In this document: positions 7,438-15,783 of the stretch, in pieces
How positions within the stretch are numbered: the stretch's first letter is position 1
How the letters are laid out: every line of letters begins with the position of its first letter
Assembly (NCBI GenBank): GCA_947497315.1
Contig: CANMFX010000002.1
Span: forward strand, 248,001-312,000
DNA from: an uncultured Sphingomonadaceae bacterium
GTDB taxonomy: Bacteria > Pseudomonadota > Alphaproteobacteria > Sphingomonadales > Sphingomonadaceae
Direction of reading: 5' to 3'
DNA length: 64,000 nucleotides
Made by a program: the position numbers and the translations under genes
Notes under the pieces: model-generated
Databases searched by the model: none
What the model was told of the DNA's origin: nothing
The model's input: only the letters and a program-made list of their open reading frames with translations

Positions 7438-8769
7438 TTAAAAAATTGCCAATACGGATTGAACGGTCTCACGAGCGACCTGGATAATCCGGGCCGATGC
7501 CTCATAAGCCTGCTGCAAACGGATAAGATCCGCCGCTTCCCGGTCCAGATCCACGCTGGAAACCCGGTTGCGTGACTCGCGCGTCGCCAGGTCAAAGGCT
7601 GTGGCCGCGTCACTTTCGCTGCGCGCAGACAACAGATTTTGGGCCTGTCCGAGGACAAGTCCCTCATATTGCTGTTCTGTACCGGTCGGTGTGCGTAAGT
7701 CCACAAAGGCCAATATGTTGCCATTGGCCACTCCGGCGGGCGATGCCAGGGCCAGATCATTGGCAGTCAATCCTGTGGTCGAAAGACTTGCAGCAGTGCC
7801 GCCATGCGAAACAATGGCTGCACCAACCGCTCCGGCATCGGTTCGGCCATTGGCCTGCCAGCCGTTAAGTTCATTGGCAAATTGCACAGCCAGCGCATCG
7901 AGGTTGGTTGATACTGCTGCTATGTCGGTTTGCGCTCGGTGGAGGCCGCCCAATGTCCCATTGGTTGGCGGCGGCTGGGTGGCTCCGCCAACCTCAATGT
8001 CAAATGCGCCGCCAGCATTGGCGACGAATGTCACGGGGCTGACGTTATCATAGTCGACCAGGCTCGTGCCGCTGCGCGTAATGTCAACGAGCCCGTTATC
8101 GCCGAAGCTGATCTCGACATCCAGTTTCTCGGTAATCACGGTTAAGGCGGCATCACGCTGGTCCAAAAGAGCCACCTGCTGTGATGTGCCCGGCTCGGTT
8201 GGGCGCAATTTCTCGTTGACCTCGGCAAGCTCGGCCAAGGCCGCATTCAGCTCGGATGTTTCCTGTGCTGCGGCGCCGTTCATCAACGTTGTGGTGGTAG
8301 AAAGATTCGATGCAGTCTGGTTGAACCGGGCTACCGTGTCTTCGATATCGCCCAGAAACTGGCCCCGAAGTGCGGGTTCGAATGGAACGGCGGACAGCTC
8401 TTCGGCACTGCCAAAGAGCTCGGTCAGCTGGCTACCAATATCCGACTGGTTATTGGCCAGCGCGATCTCACCCTGGTCAAGCCATTGCACCATGACTTCG
8501 GTCCTGACGCGGTCGGCACCGGTTTGCCGGGTGGCCGCTTCCAGAAACTGGTCGCTGGCGCGGACAACGCCATTTATGGCGACGCCGCCAACGCCGGTAT
8601 AGTTGGTATATATCGGATTTGTGTTTCCATAGTTGGTGGTGTCACCGACATTTAACGACCGGCGCACATAGTCAGGGTTTTCGGCATTGGCGATGTTGGA
8701 TCCAACCACTTCCAGCGCCCGGCTGTTAACCCGTAGCGCGGAACGTCCGATAGACAGCAGATCAGACAT
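7438..8769 (-). CDS. flgK: Flagellar hook-associated protein FlgK
   Basis: A 443-residue junction protein, shorter than the ~550 residues of enterobacterial FlgK, so the central variable domain is reduced. The N-terminus has the rod/hook family signature (SALRVNSRALEVVGSNIANAENPDYVRR), and the C-terminal helix (DREAADLIRLQQAYEASARIIQVARETVQSVLAIF) is typical. It caps the hook and receives FlgL. Its start overlaps the flgJ stop by eight bases, so translation is probably coupled. Confidence 0.95.
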   Translation of the reverse strand: MSDLLSIGRSALRVNSRALEVVGSNIANAENPDYVRRSLNVGDTTNYGNTNPIYTNYTGVGGVAINGVVRASDQFLEAATRQTGADRVRTEVMVQWLDQGEIALANNQSDIGSQLTELFGSAEELSAVPFEPALRGQFLGDIEDTVARFNQTASNLSTTTTLMNGAAAQETSELNAALAELAEVNEKLRPTEPGTSQQVALLDQRDAALTVITEKLDVEISFGDNGLVDITRSGTSLVDYDNVSPVTFVANAGGAFDIEVGGATQPPPTNGTLGGLHRAQTDIAAVSTNLDALAVQFANELNGWQANGRTDAGAVGAAIVSHGGTAASLSTTGLTANDLALASPAGVANGNILAFVDLRTPTGTEQQYEGLVLGQAQNLLSARSESDAATAFDLATRESRNRVSSVDLDREAADLIRLQQAYEASARIIQVARETVQSVLAIF

Positions 8770-9079
8770 TATTTTTCTCCGATCCGTTATTTTGGACGTG
8801 GCGTGTCAGCAATTCGGCGACGCCGAAAACGCCCTTGTCAGCCATGTTCTTGGCGAGCATGTTATCCTGCATGTCTCGGAATTGTTCCGTGCCCTGACCA
8901 TCAAACAGGCCTTCGCCCAACGAAGCCGTACGCATTGTCGACAGCATTTGGCGGACAAATATCGCTTCGAAATTAGCTGCCATCTCTGCTGTCTCGGTTT
9001 TTGCACCGTTCGCGGCGGGTTTCGTGGCATTTGTTGCCGAACCAGCGAGAGGCTTCCCTGTAGGATTAATAGTGGTCAT
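8762..9079 (-). CDS. flgJ: Rod-binding protein, FlgJ N-terminal domain only
   Basis: A 105-residue protein carrying only the rod-binding half of FlgJ (NFEAIFVRQMLSTMR...GQGTEQFRDMQDNMLAKNMADKGVFGVAELL). The peptidoglycan-hydrolase half found in enterobacterial FlgJ is absent; a separate SLT-type transglycosylase is encoded at 17730-18572 and presumably supplies that activity. The ATG overlaps the flgI stop (ATGA). It acts in the periplasm as rod cap. Confidence 0.92.
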   Translation of the reverse strand: MTTINPTGKPLAGSATNATKPAANGAKTETAEMAANFEAIFVRQMLSTMRTASLGEGLFDGQGTEQFRDMQDNMLAKNMADKGVFGVAELLTRHVQNNGSEKNNV

Positions 9080-10200
9080 ATAATGATCAACTCCGCTTTC
9101 AGGGCCCCCGCCTGTTTCAATCCTTCGAGGATCGCTGTTAGATCAGACGGTGAAACTCCGATGGAATTAATAGTTTCGACAATTTCGGACAAAGAAGCAC
9201 GGCGACCAATTTCAAAGGCCGGGGCACCATCATCTTCCAGTGCTATGTCGCTATTTGGCTCGGTTGTGGTCCGTCCGCGGCTAAACGGGGCAGGTTGCAC
9301 AACCGTCGGATTTTCTTCTACCCGCACGGTCAGTTTTCCGTGCGTCACCGCCGCGGGACCCAAGCGAACTGCTCCGTTGATCACGACGGTTCCAGTCCTC
9401 GCATTTACAATGATACGAGCGCGGGCCTCTGCAGGTTTGACCAGCAAATTTTCGATTTTGCCCATCAGCATCACGCGTTCCTGCGCGCCAACGGGGGCGG
9501 TGATCCGCACGGTGACGGCGTCTGCCGCAATGGCTTGGTCCGTTCCCAATGCTTCATTGATCGCATCCGCCACACGCAGGGAAGTGGTCAGATCGGCATC
9601 GGACAGATTGAAGCTAAGAAAAGGCTCACTTTCGAAACCGGTAGCGACAGTTCTTTCAATGGTTGCGCCGCCTGAAATCCGCCCCACAGAGGGAATGTTG
9701 ACAGTAAGCTGTGACCCATCCGTTGCGGAAATACCCAAACCACCGACGGCGAGGTTACCCTGCGCCATCGCATAGATTTGTTGATCGGCACCATAAAGCG
9801 GCATCAAAATCAATGTACCGCCACGCAGCGATTTGGCTTTGCCCAATGCTGAAACGGTAACATCCATCCGCTGTCCAGGTTTGGCAAAGGCCGGCATTTC
9901 GGCCGTGACCATTACCGCCGCTGCATTTTTGGTAGCGGGATTGACGCCGGGAGGCAGGGCCAGGCCAAAACGGCTGGTCATGCCTTTCACGCCCAACGTC
10001 GCATATTCCAGACTGTCATCGCCGGTCCCCGCAAGTCCGACCACGACGCCATAGCCAACCAGCTGATTGGTTCGAAGGCCGGCAAAATGACCAAGGTCTT
10101 TGATCCGTTCTGCCTGCGCCGGTTGCATCGCAATCAACAGGGTGATTACCAATGCTGCAAACGCATGAATGAAGCGGGTTATTTTAGGAGATAGGGTCAT
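9076..10200 (-). CDS. flgI: Flagellar P-ring protein FlgI
   Basis: A 374-residue periplasmic protein with a signal peptide (about 1-30, ending MQPAQA) and the very conserved FlgI start of the mature chain: ERIKDLGHFAGLRTNQLVGYGVVVGL. The family signatures RMDVTVSALGKAKSLRGGTL and the C-terminal VSPSDLTAILEGLKQAGALKAELIII are intact. It forms the bushing ring in the peptidoglycan layer, assembled with help from FlgA. It sits between flgH and flgJ as in most alphaproteobacteria. Confidence 0.97.
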   Translation of the reverse strand: MTLSPKITRFIHAFAALVITLLIAMQPAQAERIKDLGHFAGLRTNQLVGYGVVVGLAGTGDDSLEYATLGVKGMTSRFGLALPPGVNPATKNAAAVMVTAEMPAFAKPGQRMDVTVSALGKAKSLRGGTLILMPLYGADQQIYAMAQGNLAVGGLGISATDGSQLTVNIPSVGRISGGATIERTVATGFESEPFLSFNLSDADLTTSLRVADAINEALGTDQAIAADAVTVRITAPVGAQERVMLMGKIENLLVKPAEARARIIVNARTGTVVINGAVRLGPAAVTHGKLTVRVEENPTVVQPAPFSRGRTTTEPNSDIALEDDGAPAFEIGRRASLSEIVETINSIGVSPSDLTAILEGLKQAGALKAELIII

Positions 10201-10221
10201 ATTGTCTCGCCTGATCGGGGA

Positions 10222-10911
10222 CTAAAAGGGGGAAATGAAAGAGAAGAATTTTTGGAACCAGCCTTGTTTGCTGGCGGATGCAATTTCGCCGGTGCCGCCG
10301 TAAATAATACGGGCATTGGCTACCTTGGTGGACGGGATAGTATTGTCGGAAGAAATATCTATCGCACGGATGAGGCCGCTAAACTGCGTATGTTCGTCGC
10401 CGCGATTGAGCGATGTCAGTTTTTGACCGCGTACCAGCATCGTGCCGTTGGCATAGCTTTCCGCGACCGTCACGCTAATCCGTCCTTGCAGCGAATTGGA
10501 CTGGGCGGCATTTCCGCTGCCGTTGAAATTTTGTGATCCACTGGATGCGACATCGCTGGGCGAGAATAAAGAGAACAAGCCTGTGGTGGGCGGCGTCAAT
10601 GAAATCCCGCCTGTACGGTCTTTGGATGCACTATTTGATTTGGCTGCTCTGGTATCTTCGACAAGCAGGATGGTGATGATATCACCCTTCCTACTGGCGC
10701 GCATACCGCTGGTTAGAGCAGCATAGCCGGAAGCTTGCTGAAAAATCGCACCATTGGCAGCGGCGGGGGCGGGGGCTGGCAATGGCGGTGCGACTGCGGC
10801 TGCGAAACCCCGCTCCGCATTGGACCCACCGGAGCCCATGCAGCTAATCAGCAGAAAAGGAGCCACAGTAACGGACAGTGCCGTCTTCGAAAAATGGGAT
10901 ATGCGCATCAT
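10222..10911 (-). CDS. flgH: Flagellar L-ring lipoprotein FlgH
   Basis: A 229-residue outer-membrane lipoprotein. The signal peptide ends in a lipobox LISC with the Cys to be acylated at about residue 24. The ring domain contains KGDIITILLVEDTRAAKSNSA, the NFNGSGNA...LQGRISVTVAE segment and LTSLNRGDEHTQFSGLIR, all typical of FlgH. An adjacent Met-Met pair leaves the start ambiguous by one codon. It lies 26 bases after flgG. Confidence 0.95.
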   Translation of the reverse strand: MMRISHFSKTALSVTVAPFLLISCMGSGGSNAERGFAAAVAPPLPAPAPAAANGAIFQQASGYAALTSGMRASRKGDIITILLVEDTRAAKSNSASKDRTGGISLTPPTTGLFSLFSPSDVASSGSQNFNGSGNAAQSNSLQGRISVTVAESYANGTMLVRGQKLTSLNRGDEHTQFSGLIRAIDISSDNTIPSTKVANARIIYGGTGEIASASKQGWFQKFFSFISPF

Positions 10912-10937
10912 GTTAGTGCCTCTTGCTCAAATGGAGG

Positions 10938-11726
10938 TTAAATTTGTTGATTGACGAACTGCAGCATTTCGTCGGTTGCCGAGATCATTTTTGAATTAAC
11001 CTCATAGGCGCGCTGCGTCTCGATCATGTTCACCAGCTCTTCGACGATATTGACGTTGGATTGTTCCAGCGCCCCTTGGCGAATGCTGCCTATCCCTTCG
11101 GTGCCCGCTTCGCCGACTTGGGGCGGACCGCTGGCTGGTGTTTCAATGAGAATATTGTTACCGACGGACATCAGCCCTGACGGATTGGTGAAATTGGCTA
11201 GCTCTATTTGACCAAGCTCGCTTACGTCGGTTTGACCGGCAAGATTTGCCGTGACCGTCCCGTTGTTGCCAATAGTCAAAGAGGTTGCGCCTTGTGGTAC
11301 CTGAATGGCCGGCACCAGCGGCAGACCATCACTTGTGACCATATTCCCCTCAGCGGTCAGGCTGAAGTTACCGGCGCGGGTATAGCCCGTCGTGCCATCG
11401 GGTCTCTCAACCTGAAAAAAGCCGGAGCCCTCAATCGCCATGTCAAGCGCATTTTCGCTGTTTTGTAACGTTCCTTGCGTACTGATCTTGCCAATACCGG
11501 AAAGCTTGACGCCGGTGCCGAGTTGCAAACCACTGGCAAAACGGTTTTGTGCATCCGATGGTGCACCTGGCGTGACAATATTCTGATAGGCAAGCGTCTC
11601 GAAATCCGCACGATCGCGTTTGAAACCCGTGGTGTTCACGTTCGCCAGGTTATTGGCGATGACGCGCATTTTTGTATTTTGCGCATCCAGACCGGTACGC
11701 GCGACTTGCAGGGCTGCATTGGTCAT
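10938..11726 (-). CDS. flgG: Flagellar distal rod protein FlgG
   Basis: A 262-residue axial protein (typical length 260). It has the N-terminal rod signature (ARTGLDAQNTKMRVIANNLANVNTTGFKRDRADFE), the internal DMAIEGSGFFQVERPDGTTGYTRAGNF segment and the C-terminal NVNIVEELVNMIETQRAYEVNSKMISATDEML helix. It builds the distal rod. It follows flgF by 33 bases, in the standard flgF-flgG-flgH order. Confidence 0.97.
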   Translation of the reverse strand: MTNAALQVARTGLDAQNTKMRVIANNLANVNTTGFKRDRADFETLAYQNIVTPGAPSDAQNRFASGLQLGTGVKLSGIGKISTQGTLQNSENALDMAIEGSGFFQVERPDGTTGYTRAGNFSLTAEGNMVTSDGLPLVPAIQVPQGATSLTIGNNGTVTANLAGQTDVSELGQIELANFTNPSGLMSVGNNILIETPASGPPQVGEAGTEGIGSIRQGALEQSNVNIVEELVNMIETQRAYEVNSKMISATDEMLQFVNQQI

Positions 11727-11759
11727 TTCAAAATCTCCTTCGTGCGACTATCGCACCGA

Positions 11760-12506
11760 TTATCCTTGCGGCATGTTCATGATGGCAGAGCTGCTTTCAT
11801 CCAGTTCTTCGGCTGTACGCAGCAGTTTCGCTTGTGTTTCCCATGCGCGGCTGGTCTCAATCATATCGACCAGAGCGGCGGTCATGTTGACGTTGGATTC
11901 CTCCAGAGCGCCAGAGATAACCCGCGCATTGTCATCAACCGGAAGGACACCATCATTCGCGGCGCGGAATAGCGCGTCCGGTCCTTTGGAAATAGCGCTG
12001 CCCGTCATGCTGACAAGCTTGATCCGGTCGAGTTCCTGTGGCTGGGTTGGATCACCACCTTGCGGTACAAAGAACACCGTGCCGTCGGCACCGATATCTA
12101 TGCGCTCCGCTGGAGGCATCGTGATGGGGCCGCCTTCACCAATAACCGGAAAACCGTCACCGGTGACCATGGCGCCGGACGCCGCAATCCGAAAATCGCC
12201 GCGCCGGGAATAGGCTTCCTTGCCATCAGCGGCCTGAACCGCAATCATCGCATCACCTTCCAGGGCAATATCCAGGGAACGGCCGGTTTGGGTAACCGAT
12301 CCGGCGTTCATATCGGCTTGCATATCCCGCTCGACCGCCATTGCACGGCTGTCATGGCCGGGGCCGACCAGATATTTGGCCTCGGCTGACACCATGTCGG
12401 CTTTGAAACCGACAGTATTGGAGTTCGCCATGTTGTTGGCGATGGCCGTCTGCCGGTTCATCAACGATTTCATTGCGTTGATGCTGGTATATGCAAGCTT
12501 ATCCAT
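11760..12506 (-). CDS. flgF: Flagellar proximal rod protein FlgF
   Basis: A 248-residue rod protein closely related to FlgG in layout: an N-terminal helix with NRQTAIANNMANSNTVGFKAD, a central LDIALEGDAMIAVQ...YSRRGDFRI segment and the C-terminal NVNMTAALVDMIETSRAWETQAKLL. The product is exported and forms part of the proximal rod. It has an unremarkable start at the ATG at 12506, 33 bases after flgE. Confidence 0.94.
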   Translation of the reverse strand: MDKLAYTSINAMKSLMNRQTAIANNMANSNTVGFKADMVSAEAKYLVGPGHDSRAMAVERDMQADMNAGSVTQTGRSLDIALEGDAMIAVQAADGKEAYSRRGDFRIAASGAMVTGDGFPVIGEGGPITMPPAERIDIGADGTVFFVPQGGDPTQPQELDRIKLVSMTGSAISKGPDALFRAANDGVLPVDDNARVISGALEESNVNMTAALVDMIETSRAWETQAKLLRTAEELDESSSAIMNMPQG

Positions 12507-12539
12507 AGATTATTCCTGGATTGATATGACCATCAGATC

Positions 12540-13370
12540 CTAGACCTGAAGGTTGATGACCGTCTGGCTGAGGGTGTTGGCGGTCTCGATAGCCTGGGCG
12601 TTGGCCTGGAAATTACGCTGAGCTGAAATCAGTGAGACCAGCTCCTCGGTAATATCCACATTGGCCAGTTCCAGCGAACCGGAGCGAACCTGACCGAGTG
12701 GTCCGTTCGCAGCCTGGTTGACCTGTGCCGGGCCGGAATCTCCGGTCGCGACCCAGTGGGCATCACCAACCGGACGCAGGCCTTCGATAGCGGTAAAGCT
12801 GGCCATGGCCATCGCTCCAAGAGCAATCTGGTTTCCGTTAGAGAAGGTCGCGTTCACAACGCCTTCGCCGTTGATGGAAATATTGGTCAGCAATTCTGTC
12901 GGATCGGCGGGATCGAATTCCGGCACGATGAAATCAAACATGTCCGCGGCGTTGGTTGATGTCGCCACGCCATTGGCATCGACCGGCAGAAGCTGTGCCT
13001 TGGCACCTGTAGTATCGACAACTTCACGATCGACATTGACCGAGAAAGAACCGTTGCGGGTGAAAGACAAACCCTGCCGCGGAGGTTGGCCTCGGACGGA
13101 GAAAAATCCGTCACCGGCAATCGCAAGATCCAGCGTTTTGTCGGTGGCCTGCAATGTGCCTTGCGTAAATTGCTGGGTAATACCGCTCAACCGCACACCT
13201 TGACCGGCAACGGTCTTGGTTGTCTGGGTCGGTGAGGCGGCAAACAGGTCGCCAAATTGTGCGCGGCTCTTCTTAAAGCCGGTCGAACTCGTGTTCGCGA
13301 CGTTGTTTGAAATAACATTCAAATCGGTTTGTGCGGCTTTCAGGCCACTAAGGGATGTAAAGAAAGACAT
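12540..13370 (-). CDS. flgE: Flagellar hook protein FlgE (short form)
   Basis: I place the start at the ATG at 13370 (MSFFTSLSGLKAAQTDLNVISNNVANTSS split as the family N-terminus), preceded by AGGAGAA; the open frame extends to 13454 but the added residues are not flagellar in character. The product is 276 residues, much shorter than the ~400 of enterobacterial FlgE, so one or more outer hook domains are missing. The C-terminal NVDITEELVSLISAQRNFQANAQAIETANTL helix is intact. It polymerises into the hook; length is controlled by FliK at 29553. Confidence 0.93.
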   Translation of the reverse strand: MSFFTSLSGLKAAQTDLNVISNNVANTSSTGFKKSRAQFGDLFAASPTQTTKTVAGQGVRLSGITQQFTQGTLQATDKTLDLAIAGDGFFSVRGQPPRQGLSFTRNGSFSVNVDREVVDTTGAKAQLLPVDANGVATSTNAADMFDFIVPEFDPADPTELLTNISINGEGVVNATFSNGNQIALGAMAMASFTAIEGLRPVGDAHWVATGDSGPAQVNQAANGPLGQVRSGSLELANVDITEELVSLISAQRNFQANAQAIETANTLSQTVINLQV

Positions 13371-13413
13371 TAGTTCTTCTCCTGGTTGAAATCTTTTTGA
13401 GGGACGTTTCCGA

Positions 13414-14082
13414 CTATCCGATGCGCAGCGCTTCCGCTGGCAGGACGTTACCAATCGGGGTTACAAGAATAGGTGGGCCGTTTCCTTCAGACGTCTGCAC
13501 GGATGCAACGGGAACCCATGTCGCGAGATCCGACACAGAGCCACCATTTACGCGCACCCGCAGCCGACCTAAGTCTTGCGGCTGGCCAGCGGCATTCTTG
13601 CTGTCAAAGTTAAACTGGATTGGGCCAGCTTCCTGACTGCCAAGTTCGGCGAACATCACGATCTCACCAGCTTCGTTAAGCAGATCGATGGACAGATTTT
13701 CGCTTGCCTGGTTAAGTTCAAACTCGCCGGTATATTCGCCATCCTTGTTGGCCACCGCAAAATTGCCGGGAACCAGAACGGAATGACCGATCCATTCCTT
13801 GGCATCGGACAGGCGGTTGTTGCCCAACATCGATGCAATGTCGGTCAGCGACTGGTTCATTTCGGAAATGCCGGCAACGCTTGAAAATTGTGCGAGCTGT
13901 GCAACCATCGCCTGGTTATCCAGCGGATCAAAAGGGTCCTGGAACTTGAGCTGTGTCGTCATCAGACGCAGAAAGGATTCCTGACCCAAGCTGTTATCGC
14001 CCTTTGCGTTGGCAGGTTGTGCCTCCGTGAGACCAGCGATATTTGATCTTTTATTTTCAAAAACTTGTGGTGCAATTTCCAT
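13414..14082 (-). CDS. flgD: Hook-cap scaffolding protein FlgD
   Basis: A 222-residue hook-assembly scaffold. It has the N-terminal export and cap motif (LGQESFLRLMTTQLKFQDPFDPLDNQAMVAQLAQFSSVAGISEMN) and a C-terminal tandem fibronectin/tudor-like part containing the FLN-like strand AGPIQFNFDSKNAAGQPQ. The start overlaps the flgC stop by one base (TAATG), so translation is coupled. Its C-terminus lies 43 bases before the flgE start. Confidence 0.94.
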   Translation of the reverse strand: MEIAPQVFENKRSNIAGLTEAQPANAKGDNSLGQESFLRLMTTQLKFQDPFDPLDNQAMVAQLAQFSSVAGISEMNQSLTDIASMLGNNRLSDAKEWIGHSVLVPGNFAVANKDGEYTGEFELNQASENLSIDLLNEAGEIVMFAELGSQEAGPIQFNFDSKNAAGQPQDLGRLRVRVNGGSVSDLATWVPVASVQTSEGNGPPILVTPIGNVLPAEALRIG

Positions 14083-14480
14083 TATTGGTTCCTTACCGTT
14101 TCTAGAATGAGTGATTTTGCGGTCTGTAAAACTTGTACGTTATTCTTATAATTTCGGGCGGTTTCGAGCATGTCGATCATCTCTGCTGTTTCATCGACAG
14201 CCGCTTCCCAGACATAGCCTTCCTTGTCGGCAATCGGGTTGGATGGATCGTACCGCTTTTGTGGTTCGGCATCGGTTTGAACGACGCGTTCGACATCAAT
14301 CGTCGCCATATTATCTTCCATGACGGAACGAAAAACCGGACGCATGGCGCGATAGGCCTCGTCCTTGCTGGCATAATCCGTGCGGGCATTTGCCAGATTG
14401 GAAGCCGTGGTGTTGAGGCGTACCATCTGGGCCGACATGGCCCGGCTGGCGACATCAAATACATTCATGCTACCGCTCAT
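14082..14480 (-). CDS. flgC: Flagellar proximal rod protein FlgC
   Basis: A 132-residue rod subunit (family ~135). The N-terminal segment FDVASRAMSAQMVRLNTTASNLANARTD and the C-terminal AEMIDMLETARNYKNNVQVLQTAKSLILETV are diagnostic. The gene starts two bases after flgB ends and overlaps flgD by one base, so flgB, flgC and flgD form a tightly coupled unit. Confidence 0.95.
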   Translation of the reverse strand: MSGSMNVFDVASRAMSAQMVRLNTTASNLANARTDYASKDEAYRAMRPVFRSVMEDNMATIDVERVVQTDAEPQKRYDPSNPIADKEGYVWEAAVDETAEMIDMLETARNYKNNVQVLQTAKSLILETVRNQ

Positions 14481-14482
14481 TA

Positions 14483-14836
14483 TTATTCCCCTTTCAAGGC
14501 GCGTTTGATCGACGACACCTGTCCATTCAGAAAGGATAGGGTGGTGCGATATTGAATGGCGTTCTCGGCAAACAGGGTCTGCTCCACCGCCAGTTCGACG
14601 GTGTTGCCGTCAAGCGAAGGTTGCAGCGGCACGCGAAAACCGGTGTGATCGCTCATCGCTTTGTCGATGGAGCTGCCTTTTTGTGCCTGCTGCATCGCCC
14701 GATCAAAATCGAGATCCTTTGCCTTATATCCAGGCGTGGATGCATTCGCGATGTTAGAGGCAAGCATGTTCAAACGCTGCGAACGCAATTTTAGCGCCCC
14801 ACCGTTTAATGCTAATACTTGGTCCAAACTCGGCAT
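14483..14836 (-). CDS. flgB: Flagellar proximal rod protein FlgB
   Basis: The start is at the ATG at 14836 (MPSLDQVLALNGGALKLR), with AGGA ten bases upstream; the open frame runs to 15031 but those 65 extra residues overlap the promoter below and are not FlgB-like. The 117-residue product has the rod signature RSQRLNMLASNIANASTPGYKAKDLDF. It is the first gene of the minus-strand flgBCDEFGHIJKL run and lies about 78 bases from the predicted transcription start of a sigma-54 promoter. Confidence 0.93.
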   Translation of the reverse strand: MPSLDQVLALNGGALKLRSQRLNMLASNIANASTPGYKAKDLDFDRAMQQAQKGSSIDKAMSDHTGFRVPLQPSLDGNTVELAVEQTLFAENAIQYRTTLSFLNGQVSSIKRALKGE

Positions 14837-14925
14837 CGAAACAAAATCCTGTCTTAACTGTGCGGCCTTTCGACCGTCACTTGGGCATGAGAAACACCGG
14901 GATCGGTAATCTCGAACAGTACTCC

Positions 14926-14940
14926 GCAAAGGGCGTGCCA
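14926..14940 (-). promoter_or_regulatory. Sigma-54 promoter of the flgB operon
   Basis: On the minus strand the sequence reads TGGCACG-CCCT-TTGC, a perfect -24/-12 element with the invariant GG and GC exactly 12 bases apart. It lies upstream of flgB and reads toward it, so the flgBCDEFGHIJKL group is expected to need sigma-54 and an enhancer-binding activator. Confidence 0.88.
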
Positions 14941-15023
14941 GTTTTGGGGCGGCAAGCGATAATTGACGGTTTTTGGGGATTTTATGCCGGTGGCAATCAT
15001 GATATTTTTTAAACACGGCCCGG

Positions 15024-15043
15024 ACCGGCAAGTTTTTGCCGGT
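15024..15043. promoter_or_regulatory. Palindromic enhancer-like site between flgB and the stator-like pair
   Basis: ACCGGCAA-GTTT-TTGCCGGT is a perfect inverted repeat with 8-base arms. It lies about 110-130 bases upstream of the expected flgB transcription start. Its CCGGCA...TGCCGG core resembles the Caulobacter FlbD-binding (ftr) elements as I recall them, so it is a good candidate site for one of the two sigma-54 activators encoded in this locus. It also lies 42 bases upstream of the divergent gene at 15085. Confidence 0.55.
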
Positions 15044-15084
15044 TACCGGAAAAATTTTGCCGCTTTCAGAAAAAGCGCGATCTG

Positions 15085-15780
15085 ATGGATATTATCCTCA
15101 GCAATATCGACCGGTTTTTTGACCCGCTATTGTTCGGCATGGTGCTCGGCAGCGTGTTAATCATGGCCTGGATCCAGAATGGCCGTGCGTCTTTCGCTCT
15201 GGCCTTTGCCGCGCTGCTGAACAGCGGCCGGGATCCTTTTGCAGAAAGCGGAGAGAATGCCACTTTCATGTGTCGCCGCATTGATTTTGTACTGCGGGAA
15301 CAAGGACTTGTCGGGTTGGAAAAGGTGCGTAGCGAAGACGCATTTGTCACTCGTGTGATTGGCGAATTGCTCAGCGCCAAGGATGCCAAAACCTTTGAGG
15401 AGTGGGCCCGGTTACAACAAAGTATAGTCCAAAAGAAGCAAGATATTACCGCAACTTATTGGAGCGCCGCATCTGAAATCGCGCCGGCGATCGGACTGAT
15501 CGGAACGATTCTCGGCCTAATTCAGCTATTTGCGACTGGTATTGATCCAATGAAAATGGGCCCTGCCATGAGCTTCACGCTGCTTACCAGCCTCTATGGG
15601 TTGTTTGTATCCCACATTATCGCTTTTCCCATCTATGTGCGTTTGCATGCCAGGGCAGAGATATTAAACAGCTATCGGGCTGCGGTTGTGCAGCATGCGA
15701 TTGCAATTGCCAAACGGGAACTTGTCATATTGGGCCCGGTTCATTTTTCTCCGGCAAAACCGTTGAAGGCGGCGGGTTGA
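15085..15780 (+). CDS. MotA/TolQ/ExbB-type proton channel protein (non-canonical stator-like)
   Basis: A 231-residue membrane protein that is neither a copy of MotA at 5560 nor a normal TolQ. A membrane helix lies at about 13-32. After a cytoplasmic stretch, two long C-terminal helices (about 127-150 with EIAPAIGLIGTILGLIQLF, and 160-186 with SFTLLTSLYGLFVSHIIAFPIYVRL) match the MotA_TolQ_ExbB channel core. The gene is followed three bases later by a small MotB/TolR-like gene, so the two should form a proton-driven complex in the inner membrane. Both sit between flgB and flgA, inside the flagellar locus. No clear ribosome-binding sequence or sigma-54 site precedes it. Role is inferred only from domains and context. 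Confidence 0.8.
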   Translation: MDIILSNIDRFFDPLLFGMVLGSVLIMAWIQNGRASFALAFAALLNSGRDPFAESGENATFMCRRIDFVLREQGLVGLEKVRSEDAFVTRVIGELLSAKDAKTFEEWARLQQSIVQKKQDITATYWSAASEIAPAIGLIGTILGLIQLFATGIDPMKMGPAMSFTLLTSLYGLFVSHIIAFPIYVRLHARAEILNSYRAAVVQHAIAIAKRELVILGPVHFSPAKPLKAAG

Positions 15781-15783
15781 GCG

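Noticed and set aside
8687-9775. 362-codon open frame on the plus strand
   Set aside because: Antisense to flgJ and flgI, which are firmly identified; no ribosome-binding sequence or domain.
14837-15031. N-terminal extension of flgB
   Set aside because: The extra 65 residues overlap the sigma-54 promoter and palindrome region and do not resemble FlgB; the ATG at 14836 matches the family start.
15017-15039. Sigma-54 promoter reading toward the stator-like pair
   Set aside because: Several GG...GC pairs exist here but all are 11 bases apart rather than 12; the palindrome explains them better.
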